A DNA stretch of 64,000 nt. Source: Rubrivivax sp. SCN 71-131. Lineage in GTDB: Bacteria; Pseudomonadota; Gammaproteobacteria; Burkholderiales; Burkholderiaceae_C. The stretch lies in NCBI GenBank assembly GCA_001724995.1, contig MEFD01000012.1, forward strand, positions 62,001 through 126,000, written 5' to 3'. Under the pieces are notes generated by a model, which searched no databases, was not told where the DNA came from, and saw nothing but the letters and a program-made list of their open reading frames with translations. Positions 8,320 through 16,542 of the stretch are shown here, piece by piece. The translations under genes and the position numbers were made by a program. Numbering within the stretch: position 1 is the stretch's first letter; each line of letters opens with the position of its first letter.

Positions 8320-9678
8320 TCAGGCGGCGAGGACCGTATCGGTCGCACGCGCGAGCCGGCTCCAGATCTCGGGGATCCACGCGCGGTGCTCGGGTTTCAT
8401 CAGGCTGGAGCGCAGGCAGGCCACGCGGTCGGTGTCCCACTGCAGCGGCCAGTGCGGGAACATCGCGCGCGGGAAGCTGGCCACCGCCAGGTGCAGGTCC
8501 TCGCGCGCGGCGGCCTCGAACACCGCCTGCGAGCGTGCCGACACCTCGCTGGCGCTGGCGCCGCGCGGCGCCCAGACGACGATGTCGAGTTCGGGCGCCG
8601 GGCCGGGCAGGAAGCGCGAATCCTCGGCCACGCGGCGGTGCAGCTCGAGCGCGGCCTCGCGGCAGGCTTGCAGCCCCTGGGCGAAGGCGCCGCCGCGCTG
8701 CAGCGGCAGGCATTGCTGCGTCGCCCACAGTGCCACCGCCGCGGCGCCGGCACGCGAGCATTCGAGGCTGATCTCACCCAAGTGCAGCTCCTTCGAGCTG
8801 AAGTAGGTGTAGGGCGAATCGTGACGGTAGAAGCGCCCCACCGACGGATCCTTGAACAGCACGCAGCCGCAGCCGTAGGGCTGCAGGCCATGCTTGTGCG
8901 GGTCGACGACGATCGAGTCCGCCTCGCCGATCGCCTCGAACGCGGCGCGCGCCTCGGGCGCGAGGTTGTCCGCCAGGCGGTAGTAGCCGCCGTAGGCCGC
9001 GTCGACGTGGACGCGAAAACCGTAGCGCTCGCGCAGGCGCAGGATCTGCGGCAGCGGGTCGACCGCGCCGGCGGCCGTGGTGCCGAGCGTGACGACGACG
9101 CTGCCGACCTCGCCGGCGTCGAGTGCGGCCTGCAGCGCGGTCGTGTCCATGCGCGCCCGCGCATCGTGCGCGATGCCCTGGAACGGGATCTTCAGCACCT
9201 CGGTGATGCGCCCGTGCGTGTAGTGCGCCTGCTCGGAGGCGACGACGCGCCGCCCCGGATGCAGCTGGCCGGCAACCCACAGCGCCTCGAGGTTGGCCAT
9301 CGTGCCGCCGCTGGTCAGGTGGCCCAGGTGCGCGTCCCAGCCGAACATCGCGGCGATGCCGGCCACCGCCTCGCGCTCCATCGCCGAACTCGCGCGGCCG
9401 CCGTCCAGCGCGTGGTTGTTCGGGTTGACGAAGGTCGCCAGCGCGTAGGCCAGGCGCGCCACCGGATGCGGCGGCTTCAGCATCTGGCCGGCGTAGAGCG
9501 GGTGCGCGTAGGGGTAGTTGTCCTGCATGCGCTCGGCCGCGCGCAGCAGCACCGCGGCGATCGCGTCGCGCTCGACGGCGGGCTGCGCCGCGTCCGTGAG
9601 CGCCGGCAGGCCAGGCTGCCCTTGCGCCATGCGCTGCACCGCCGGGGCAAGCAGTGCGAGGGTTTCGGTGTCGAACAT
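8320..9678 (-). CDS. PLP-dependent group II decarboxylase embedded in the hpa operon
   Basis: A 452-residue fold-type I PLP enzyme of the aromatic-L-amino-acid/glutamate decarboxylase family. The cofactor lysine is in SIVVDPHKHGLQPYGCGC, the aldimine-stacking histidine region is SEQAHYTH, and the aspartate pairing with the pyridine N is in VHVDAAYGGYYRL. GHLTSGGTMANLEAL is the substrate/phosphate loop. The substrate is not readable. It starts 20 bases after hpaG2 ends and stops 18 before hpaE starts, so it is co-transcribed with homoprotocatechuate genes. An inference is decarboxylation of tyrosine or DOPA to feed tyramine or dopamine towards this pathway; E. coli hpa clusters, as I know them, lack such a gene. 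Confidence 0.85.
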   Translation of the reverse strand: MFDTETLALLAPAVQRMAQGQPGLPALTDAAQPAVERDAIAAVLLRAAERMQDNYPYAHPLYAGQMLKPPHPVARLAYALATFVNPNNHALDGGRASSAMEREAVAGIAAMFGWDAHLGHLTSGGTMANLEALWVAGQLHPGRRVVASEQAHYTHGRITEVLKIPFQGIAHDARARMDTTALQAALDAGEVGSVVVTLGTTAAGAVDPLPQILRLRERYGFRVHVDAAYGGYYRLADNLAPEARAAFEAIGEADSIVVDPHKHGLQPYGCGCVLFKDPSVGRFYRHDSPYTYFSSKELHLGEISLECSRAGAAAVALWATQQCLPLQRGGAFAQGLQACREAALELHRRVAEDSRFLPGPAPELDIVVWAPRGASASEVSARSQAVFEAAAREDLHLAVASFPRAMFPHWPLQWDTDRVACLRSSLMKPEHRAWIPEIWSRLARATDTVLAA

Positions 9679-9698
9679 GGGATCTTTTCCGTGGGCGT

Positions 9699-10469
9699 TC
9701 AGGGCGCCGGCGGCGCATCGGCCACCAGCGTGTTGACGAGCCGCCCGATGCCCTCGATCTCGCAGACGACCTCGTCGCCCACGTCGCAGTTCACGGTGCC
9801 CTCGGGCGTCCCGGTGAGGATGATGTCACCGGGCGCCAGCGTCATGAAGTCGCTGAGGTACTCGATCAGCGCCGCCACCGTGTGGATCATGTTCGCCGTC
9901 GTTCCCTGCTGCACGACGCGGCCGTTGACGCGGGTGCCCAAGGCCAGCGCCTGCGGATCGGGCACCTCGTCGGCGCTCACCAGCCAGGGGCCCAGCACCG
10001 TCGCGCCGTCGCGGTTCTTCACGCGCAGGTTGGGGCGGTACCAGTTCTCGAGGTAGTCGCGGATCGCGTAGTCGTTGCAGACGGTGTAGCCCTGCACGTG
10101 CGCCAGCGCGTCGGCAGCCTTCACCCGCCGCGCGCGGCGGCCGATGACCACCGCGAGTTCGCACTCGTAGTGCATGAAGGCCGCGTCCACCGGCCGGCGC
10201 GTGCGCGCGCGGTGGCCGAGCAGGCTGCCGGCGGTCTTCAGGAAGACCAGCGGCTCGTCCTTGCTCGTCTGCGTCAGCTCCTTGGAGAGCTCCTTGACGT
10301 GGTCGGCGTAGTTCAGGCCGAGGGCGATGATGGTGCCGATCTCGGCCACCGGCGGCAGCCAGACAACCGCATCTTCGGCGAGCACGCGCCCGTCCGCCAG
10401 CTGCAGGCCGTCGGCGTGCGGGACGGCGTCATGGATCGCGCCATCGAAGGCCACGCGTGCGCTTCTCAT
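9699..10469 (-). CDS. hpaG2: HpaG C-terminal-type subunit, fumarylacetoacetate hydrolase fold
   Basis: One half of the decarboxylase/isomerase that processes 5-carboxymethyl-2-oxo-hex-3-ene-1,6-dioate. The 256-residue protein is a FAH-fold enzyme. Metal-binding acids are in HYECELAVVIGRRAR and the following GYTVCNDYAIRDYLENWYRP, and the signature end is DFMTLAPGDIILTGTPEG. The N-terminal 40 residues resemble the lid segment of FAH proteins. The ATG overlaps the hpaG1 stop by 4 bases (ATGA), implying translational coupling. In E. coli both halves are one polypeptide; here they are separate. Confidence 0.92.
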   Translation of the reverse strand: MRSARVAFDGAIHDAVPHADGLQLADGRVLAEDAVVWLPPVAEIGTIIALGLNYADHVKELSKELTQTSKDEPLVFLKTAGSLLGHRARTRRPVDAAFMHYECELAVVIGRRARRVKAADALAHVQGYTVCNDYAIRDYLENWYRPNLRVKNRDGATVLGPWLVSADEVPDPQALALGTRVNGRVVQQGTTANMIHTVAALIEYLSDFMTLAPGDIILTGTPEGTVNCDVGDEVVCEIEGIGRLVNTLVADAPPAP

Positions 10470-11146
10470 GCCGGCTCCTCGGTGACGAGTTCGAAGGACA
10501 GGGCGCCCAGGCCCTCGATGGCCACACTCACCGCGTGCCCCGCGGCCACGCGCGGCGCACCCGCGGCCACCCCGGTGAGCAGCACGTCGCCCGGTGCGAG
10601 CGTCATGAAGCCGGAGACGTCGGCGAGCAGCTTCGCCGCGCCGCGCACGCGCTCGCCGGTGCTCGTCTCGTGCACGCTGCGGCCATCCACGGCCACGCGC
10701 ACGGCCAGCGCGTCGAGCGCGGGCACCGCCGACAGCGGCCACACGCGCGGGCCGATCGGGCAGAAGCCGTCGCGCGCCTTCAGGCGCACCGAAGGGCGGT
10801 AGAAGCTCTCGTGTGGCACCGAGAGGTCGGCGACGATGACGAGGCCCGCGACATGGGCGAGCGCATCGCCTGCGCTCACGCGGTACGCGCTGCGCCCGAT
10901 CACGAGGCCGAGCGCGGCGCCGACCTCCAACTCGGGCACACCCGCGGGAACGGCGACGCAGGCGCCGTCGCCGACCTGCGTGTTGCGCGGCTTGACGTAG
11001 AGCACCGGCGCCTTCGGTGCGGCCTTGTAGGGCGCGGCGTTCACCGCGTCGCCCAGCGCGGCGAGCGCCGGCCGGTGATTCAGCAGCACGCCGACGACGG
11101 TGCCGGAGAGCCGCCAGGGCGCGAAGTCGAAGCTCAGGGCAGGCAT
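10466..11146 (-). CDS. hpaG1: HpaG N-terminal-type subunit, fumarylacetoacetate hydrolase fold
   Basis: Partner half of the HpaG isomerase/decarboxylase, 226 residues, and the first gene of the minus-strand hpa operon. FAH landmarks are PVLYVKPRNTQ, the metal glutamates in VPELEVGAALGLVIGR, then ADLSVPHESFYRPSVRLKAR and FMTLAPGDVLLTGVAAG. It shares the fold with hpaG2 but they differ in many positions, as expected for old duplicates. The start lies 34 nt downstream of the expected transcription start of the predicted hpa promoter. The last codon overlaps hpaG2 as ATGA. Confidence 0.92.
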   Translation of the reverse strand: MPALSFDFAPWRLSGTVVGVLLNHRPALAALGDAVNAAPYKAAPKAPVLYVKPRNTQVGDGACVAVPAGVPELEVGAALGLVIGRSAYRVSAGDALAHVAGLVIVADLSVPHESFYRPSVRLKARDGFCPIGPRVWPLSAVPALDALAVRVAVDGRSVHETSTGERVRGAAKLLADVSGFMTLAPGDVLLTGVAAGAPRVAAGHAVSVAIEGLGALSFELVTEEPA

Positions 11147-11185
11147 GACACGATGGGCAGGGCCGCGCGGGTTGGCATGGCCGTA

Positions 11186-11236
11186 CTGTAATTGCTAACA
11201 TGTGAGTGAGTCAACCCGTGCCACCGTTGCTAGCAT
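11186..11236 (-). promoter_or_regulatory. hpa operon promoter with candidate HpaR operators
   Basis: On the minus strand TTGACT (11214-11209) and TTACAG (11191-11186) are 17 bp apart, a plausible sigma-70 promoter reading into hpaG1. The spacer contains TTGCTAACAT (11192-11201, plus strand). A near-identical TTGCTAGCAT, whose centre TGCTAGCA is a perfect palindrome, lies at 11227-11236. MarR-family repressors such as HpaR bind short AT-containing palindromes in divergent regions, so these two copies are good operator candidates. The stretch is AT-richer than its surroundings. Confidence 0.55.
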
Positions 11237-11289
11237 CCGCGCCACGCCGCTTGCGCGACGCAAACCGCGACGGAACCGACCCCTGCCCG

Positions 11290-11784
11290 ATGAGCGCCAC
11301 GTCCCCCCTGCCTGCCGACGACGCAAGCGTCTTCGTCCACCGCAACCTTCCGCTGCTGCTGCTGCAGGCGCGCGAGCGCGTGATCTCGCGCTTTCGTCCG
11401 GCGCTGCAGGCCGCCGGCGTGACCGAGCAGCAGTGGCGCATCGTGCGCTGCCTCTTCGAGGCCGGACCGCTGGAGCCGCGGCAGATCGTCACGCTGTGCG
11501 CGATCAGCAGCCCGAGCCTGGCCGGCGTACTCTCGCGCATGGACGACCTCGGCCTCGTCACGCGCAAGCGCCTGGGTCACGATGCGCGACGGCTGCAGGT
11601 GGCGCTCACGCCCAAGGGGCGCGCACTGGCGCGGCGGCTCGCGCCGCGCATCGAGGCCGTCTACGCCGAGATCGAAGCCGGCATCGGCACCGACTTCGCG
11701 CGCGACTTCTACCGCGCGCTCGACGTCATGATCCAGCGCCTGGGCAGCGTCGGCGGCGATGACGGCGAGGCCGGGGCGGCGTGA
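11290..11784 (+). CDS. hpaR: MarR-family repressor of the hpa operon
   Basis: A 164-residue winged-helix regulator divergent from hpaG1. The MarR core is visible: LLLQARERVISRFRPAL, VTEQQWRIVRCLFEAGPLEP, the recognition helix ISSPSLAGVLSRMDDLGLV, and the wing RKRLGHDARRLQVALTPKGR. This wording is close to E. coli HpaR, which represses the meta-cleavage operon and is relieved by homoprotocatechuate-type ligands (family knowledge). I chose the ATG at MSATSPLPADD, since 28 upstream in-frame codons would overlap the operator region. Location and family together make the assignment strong. Confidence 0.9.
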   Translation: MSATSPLPADDASVFVHRNLPLLLLQARERVISRFRPALQAAGVTEQQWRIVRCLFEAGPLEPRQIVTLCAISSPSLAGVLSRMDDLGLVTRKRLGHDARRLQVALTPKGRALARRLAPRIEAVYAEIEAGIGTDFARDFYRALDVMIQRLGSVGGDDGEAGAA

Positions 11785-11797
11785 GCCGGCCCTGCGG

Positions 11798-12796
11798 TCA
11801 CAGCACCATCGTCTGCTCGCCGCGCGTTCCGGCCGGGCCCGCACCGCCCAGCAGGTCCAGCGTCATCACGCCCGAGAGCACGACCACGCTCCCCGGGGCG
11901 ACCGCCACCTCCTCGCCGCGCTGCAGCGCGCGCCCGTCGACGACGGTCGAGTGCGAGCTGACCGCGCGCAGCACACAGCCGTCGCGGCCGCGGCGCAGCT
12001 CGACGTGCCAGCGGCTGATCTGGCGCGTGGCCTTGTTGTCGGGCAGGCTGAGCACGATGTCGTTGGCCGGCATGCCCTCGATCACGTCCAGGCGGCCGAA
12101 GGCGACGATGTCCTGCTCGGGCAGCGCGATGCACTCGCCCGTCTCGCGCACGCGCACCGCCACCGGGTGGCGCTCGCCTTCGACCCAGCCCAGCGCCAGC
12201 AGCTCGACCGCCCGGCCCACGCCCTCGAGCGCGACGTCGCCCAGCGGCCGGCAGCGCAGCCGCGCATCGAGGTCGAGCTCGCGAAAGCACTCGCGCGAAA
12301 GGCGGATCTGCCCCGGCTCGGCCGAGGCCGCGATGCGCGCGCACACGTTCATCACCTCGCCGGTGACCTGCACGCCGTCGGTGAGCACGCGACCCCAGTG
12401 CACGCCGATGCGCAGCACGAGCTGGTGGTCGCGCGCGCGATGCGCGTTCTCGGCACTGACGGCCTGCGCCAGCGCGCACATCGCCGCGGCGGCGGCACCG
12501 ACCGCCGGGAAGATGCAGGCCGCGCCATCGCCCGCGGTGTCGACGAGCCGTCCTTCGTGCGCCGCCAGCACGCGCGCCAGCAGGTCGAAGTGCAACTGCT
12601 GCAGCTGCCGCCCGGCAACGTCGCCGAAGCGCGCGAAGTAGGCCGTCGAGCCGACGATGTCGCTGAAGCAGATCGCCGCACTCGTCTCGAAGCGCCGCGA
12701 CAGCTCCTGCGACAGCAGGTTCTGCAGGCGGATGATCTCCGTCATCGAGAGCGCTGCGAGGTCGAGATCGAGATCGGGGTCGGGGTCGATTGCCAT
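11798..12796 (-). CDS. class III nucleotide cyclase-like protein with C-terminal FHA domain
   Basis: A 332-residue soluble protein. Residues about 40-205 form a class III cyclase homology domain: metal aspartates are in CFSDIVGST (Asp46) and the GRLVDTAGDG hairpin, then VMNVCARIAASAEPGQIRLS. Residues about 230-330 form an FHA phosphothreonine-binding domain (VAFGRLDVIEGMPANDIVLS, then ISRWHVELRR). The position that is often Lys before T-x-G-D-G in adenylyl cyclases is Asp here, so nucleotide specificity is uncertain. The start MAIDPDPDLDLDL avoids an implausible basic/Cys-rich extension. It lies convergent with hpaR and divergent from the DUF1800 gene. Confidence 0.82.
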   Translation of the reverse strand: MAIDPDPDLDLDLAALSMTEIIRLQNLLSQELSRRFETSAAICFSDIVGSTAYFARFGDVAGRQLQQLHFDLLARVLAAHEGRLVDTAGDGAACIFPAVGAAAAAMCALAQAVSAENAHRARDHQLVLRIGVHWGRVLTDGVQVTGEVMNVCARIAASAEPGQIRLSRECFRELDLDARLRCRPLGDVALEGVGRAVELLALGWVEGERHPVAVRVRETGECIALPEQDIVAFGRLDVIEGMPANDIVLSLPDNKATRQISRWHVELRRGRDGCVLRAVSSHSTVVDGRALQRGEEVAVAPGSVVVLSGVMTLDLLGGAGPAGTRGEQTMVL

Positions 12797-13020
12797 GGCC
12801 GTATGGCGCGGGCAGCCGCACGCGCAAGCCGCGATGCTAGGTCGATTCGGGCCCGCTGCGACAAAACCTGCGAACACGCGGCTGCGCACTTCGTACGCGG
12901 TCACGCCTCGTGCCCCGTCGCATCGGACACGAGCAGGCCCAGGCCCGGTTCACCCCAGTGCCGGCCTCGGATTTCGCGTTCGGGGCTCAATGGCAGCTTC
13001 GGCAGCCGCACCCTTTCGCC

Positions 13021-15099
13021 ATGCAATCCGATGAGACCGACTCCTCGCCCGTGGTCGTGCCGGCGTTGGCGGTGGCCGCCGGCGCGGCAGTGCTGCTCTC
13101 CGGATGCGGCGGCGGCGACGCCGGAAGCTGGCCCGAGCATGGCCGGGACCCGAGCCGGGCCCGCGAGGCTCCCGACCTGCTGCGCCGCCGGCCGCTGGCC
13201 TTCCATGCAGGCGCCCAGCGCCTGCCCGATGCGCAGACGCTGCTCGACTGGGCCGAGCGCAGCTACCCGCACTTCTTCCCGACGCACGAGACCAACCGAA
13301 GCTTCGAGGTCTACACCTACCGCTGGTACCCCGACACCGGCAACTACGCCGGCATCGCCGGCAACGACGTCTACGTGCTGGGCCCGCTGAGCAACGACGA
13401 ACTGCTGCGCGTCGGCTCGCTGGCCGACTTCGCGCCGCTGGTGCATCCGCGCTTCGCGCCGGCCACGCGCGCGCAGGCGGCGCGCTTCCTGCTGCAGGCG
13501 CAGATCGCCGCCACCGACGAGGACATCGCCGCGGTGATGGCGCAGGGCTTCGAGGGCTGGCTGCAGGCGCAGTTCGCGCTGCCGCCCGGCGAGCTGGCCT
13601 GGGACTGGCTCGAACGGCGCGGCTACGGCGCCGTCGACCGCAACGAGTACTACGACGGCGGCCATCCCTTCTTCGATCTCGCGGCCTACAAGCAGTTGCT
13701 GAGCGCGCCGGACGGGCTGCGCAAGCGCATCCAGCTCGCGCTGACCGAGTACTTCGTCGTCTCGCTGGCCAGCACGCAGCCGCCGTGGCCGCATTTCGCC
13801 TACGCCACCTACTGGGACGGCCTGGGCCAGCATGCCTTCGGCAACTTCCGCGAGCTGCTCGAGTTCGTCACGCTCAGCGCGTCGATGGGTGCCTTCCTGA
13901 ACACCGCCGGCAACGAGAAGGAAGACCCGGCCACCGGCCGCGTGCCCGACGAGAACTACGCGCGCGAGGTGATGCAGCTATTCACGATCGGCCTCTACGA
14001 GCTGTACCCCGACGGCACGCCGCGCCGCGATGCCCGGGGCCGGCCGATCGAGACCTACGGCACCGAGGACGTGACCGAGCTGGCGCGCGTCTTCACCGGC
14101 TACCAGATCGACGACAGCGGGCCACGCATCACGCCGCGGGTCGGCGGCGGCTGGCGCCCCGCGCACCCCTACAGCCGGCGACCGATGCGCTTCGTGTCCA
14201 CCCTGCACTCGCCGCAGCGCGCACGCTTCCTCGGCGCGGCCATCCCTGCCGGCACGCCGGGCCCGCAGGCGCTGAAGATCGCGCTCGATACCTTGTTCAA
14301 GCACCCCAACGTCGGCCCCTTCTTCGGCCGCCAGTTGATCCAGCGCCTGGTCACCAGCGACCCCAGTCCGGCCTACGTCGGCCGCGTCGCGGCGGCCTTC
14401 GACGACAACGGCGCCGGCGTGCGCGGCGACCTGCAGGCGGTGATCGCCGCGGTGCTGCTCGACGAGGAGGCGCGCGGCGAGGCCGGCCTGCACTCGCCGG
14501 CCTTCGGCCGGCTGCGCGAACCGGCGCTGCGCTTCCTGCAATGGGGCCGCACCTTCCGCGTGGTCTCCAAGGCCGGCTCGTGGAAATGGGGCTTCCCCTA
14601 TGGGGATCCCGACTTCTTCCACGGCCAGCGCCTGTTCTGGGCACCGTCGGTGTTCAACTTCTTCCGCCCGGGCTACGTGCCGCCGGGCACCACGCTGGCG
14701 GCGCGCGGCGCCACCGCGCCGGAGTTCCAGATCGTCAACGAGTCGACGGTCGCGCAGTACGTCAACCTGCTCGAGCAGACCCTGCTCGACGGCGTCTGGG
14801 TACACGCCCCCGACCGCCCCGACTACGACTTCGAGACCCCGAGCCCGGCCTCGGGCTTCGACATGCCGGTCGACTACAGCCGCGAGATCGCGATCGCCCA
14901 CGACGCGCGCGCGCTGGTCGACCGGCTGAACCTGCTGATGGCCGCCGGGCAGCTTTCGGCGTCGACCTGCGCGCGCATCGTCGCGGCGCTGGAGACGGCG
15001 CCGGTCGGCCGCGGCAGCCCGGCGCGCGACCTGCAGCTGCGCGTTGCGCGCGCGCTGATGCTGGTGATGGTCTGCCCCGAGTACCTGGTGCAGAAATAG
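13021..15099 (+). CDS. DUF1800 family exported protein (likely lipoprotein)
   Basis: A 692-residue protein beginning with a hydrophobic segment and lipobox-like LLSGCGGGDAGS, suggesting lipid attachment near residue 28. After a linker with AQRLPDAQTLLDWAERSYPHFFP, the DUF1800 body follows: RAQAARFLLQAQIAATDEDI, a HPFFDLAAYKQL stretch, PDENYAREVMQLFTIGLYEL, VTELARVFTGYQID, NVGPFFGRQLIQRLVTSDPS and a C-terminal ARALMLVMVCPEYLVQK. The role is unknown; members pair almost universally with DUF1501 genes, as here (11 bases downstream). The start is the ATG just before the signal sequence; the frame is open upstream. The first part with the AQRLPDAQTLLDWAE motif resembles a domain repeated in Burkholderiales exported proteins. 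Confidence 0.85.
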   Translation: MQSDETDSSPVVVPALAVAAGAAVLLSGCGGGDAGSWPEHGRDPSRAREAPDLLRRRPLAFHAGAQRLPDAQTLLDWAERSYPHFFPTHETNRSFEVYTYRWYPDTGNYAGIAGNDVYVLGPLSNDELLRVGSLADFAPLVHPRFAPATRAQAARFLLQAQIAATDEDIAAVMAQGFEGWLQAQFALPPGELAWDWLERRGYGAVDRNEYYDGGHPFFDLAAYKQLLSAPDGLRKRIQLALTEYFVVSLASTQPPWPHFAYATYWDGLGQHAFGNFRELLEFVTLSASMGAFLNTAGNEKEDPATGRVPDENYAREVMQLFTIGLYELYPDGTPRRDARGRPIETYGTEDVTELARVFTGYQIDDSGPRITPRVGGGWRPAHPYSRRPMRFVSTLHSPQRARFLGAAIPAGTPGPQALKIALDTLFKHPNVGPFFGRQLIQRLVTSDPSPAYVGRVAAAFDDNGAGVRGDLQAVIAAVLLDEEARGEAGLHSPAFGRLREPALRFLQWGRTFRVVSKAGSWKWGFPYGDPDFFHGQRLFWAPSVFNFFRPGYVPPGTTLAARGATAPEFQIVNESTVAQYVNLLEQTLLDGVWVHAPDRPDYDFETPSPASGFDMPVDYSREIAIAHDARALVDRLNLLMAAGQLSASTCARIVAALETAPVGRGSPARDLQLRVARALMLVMVCPEYLVQK

Positions 15100-15110
15100 G
15101 AGCGGCGGCG

Positions 15111-16541
15111 ATGCACCCGAACCCGAACCACTGGACGCGCCGCACCTTCCTGCGCCGCGCGTCCAGCCTCGCGCTGGCCGGCAGCGCCGCGCCGCTGGCA
15201 CTGAATCTCGCGGCCCTTGGCGAGGCGGCGGCCTTCAACGCCGGCGACTACAAGGCGCTGGTCTGCGTCTTCCTCTACGGCGGCAACGACCACGCCAACA
15301 CCGTGGTGCACGCCGACGCCGAGCGCCACGAACGCTACCGCGGGATCCGCGGCACGCTGGCGCTGGCCCGCGACGCACTCGGCCCGACGCTGCTGCGGCC
15401 GGCGCAGCCGCTGCCCGACGGCATGCAGTACTCGCTGCACCCGCGGATGGGCGCGCTGGCCGCGCTGTTCAACGCCGGCCAGGCGGCGGTGCTGTTCAAC
15501 GTCGGCCCGCTGATCGTGCCGCTGACCAAGGCGCAGTACCTGAGCGGCGACGTCGCGCGCTACCCGGTGCCGCCGAAGCTGTTCTCGCACAACGACCAGG
15601 CCTCGGTCTGGCAGGCCAACGATCCCGAGGGCGCGACGCGCGGCTGGGGCGGGCTGATGGGCGACCTGGCGCTGGCCGACAACGGCGGCTCGCTGTTCAC
15701 CTGCATCAGCGCCACCGGCAGCGGGCTCTTCGTCTCCGGCGACCGCGCGCTGAACTACCAGGTCTCGCAGAACGGCGCGGTGCGCGTGTTCGGGCTCGAC
15801 CACGGTCCCTGGGGCGGCTCGTCGATGGCGGCGGCGATGCGCGAGCTGATGACCGAGGCGCGCACGCACGAGCTGGAGCAGGCCTACAACCGCATCACCG
15901 CGCGCGCGCTCGGCGCCGAGGGCCAGGTCAGCGGCGCGCTGGCCGGCGTGCAGCTGCGCACCGCGTTCCCCGAGGGCAACCGGCTGGCTGCCGAGCTGCG
16001 CATCGTCGCGCGGCTAATCGCCGCACGCCAGGCACTGGGCGTCAGGCGCCAGGTCTTCCTGTGCTCGCTCGGCGGCTTCGACCACCACGACCACCTGATG
16101 ACCTACCATCCGGGGCTGGTCCAGCACGTCAGCGAGGCGCTGGCCGCCTTCCACCAGGCGACCGTCGAGCTCGGCGTCGCCGACAAGGTCACGGCCTTCA
16201 CGGCGTCGGACTTCGGCCGCGCACTCAGCTCCAACGGCAACGGCACCGACCACGGCTGGGGCAGCCATCACTTCGTCGTCGGCGGTGCCGTGCGCGGCAG
16301 TGCCTTCTACGGCGTGCCACCGGCGCCCAGCGTCGGCGAGACCGGCGCGCCCGACGATCAATGGCATGTCGGCCACGGCCGCCTGCTGCCGACGACCTCG
16401 GTCGACCAGATGGCCGCGACGCTGGGCCGCTGGTTCGGCGCCACCGACGGCGAGCTCGACCTCGTACTGCCCAATCTGCGCCACTTCGGCGGCGCACAAG
16501 CCGGCGTAACCTATCCTCGCGACCTGGGATTCATGACGTGA
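15111..16541 (+). CDS. DUF1501 family Tat-exported protein (sulfatase-like)
   Basis: A 476-residue protein with a twin-arginine signal (RRTFLRRASSLALAGSAAPL, first 35 residues), so it is folded before export. The DUF1501 body shows ALVCVFLYGGNDHANTVV, YSLHPRMGALAALF, FSHNDQASVWQ, VFLCSLGGFDHHDHLM, FTASDFGRALSSNGNGTDHG and WGSHHFVVGGAV. The family is related to alkaline-phosphatase/sulfatase folds and the His/Asp-rich motifs look metal-binding, but no reaction is established. It follows the DUF1800 gene with AGGAG upstream of the ATG, so the two are co-transcribed and probably act together outside the cytoplasm. Confidence 0.88.
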   Translation: MHPNPNHWTRRTFLRRASSLALAGSAAPLALNLAALGEAAAFNAGDYKALVCVFLYGGNDHANTVVHADAERHERYRGIRGTLALARDALGPTLLRPAQPLPDGMQYSLHPRMGALAALFNAGQAAVLFNVGPLIVPLTKAQYLSGDVARYPVPPKLFSHNDQASVWQANDPEGATRGWGGLMGDLALADNGGSLFTCISATGSGLFVSGDRALNYQVSQNGAVRVFGLDHGPWGGSSMAAAMRELMTEARTHELEQAYNRITARALGAEGQVSGALAGVQLRTAFPEGNRLAAELRIVARLIAARQALGVRRQVFLCSLGGFDHHDHLMTYHPGLVQHVSEALAAFHQATVELGVADKVTAFTASDFGRALSSNGNGTDHGWGSHHFVVGGAVRGSAFYGVPPAPSVGETGAPDDQWHVGHGRLLPTTSVDQMAATLGRWFGATDGELDLVLPNLRHFGGAQAGVTYPRDLGFMT

Positions 16542-16542
16542 T

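Noticed and set aside
6334..10056. A very long open frame (about 1240 codons) on the plus strand opposite the hpa genes
   Set aside because: It mirrors the third-codon GC bias of hpaD, hpaE and the decarboxylase on the other strand, and shows no family motif; typical antisense shadow.
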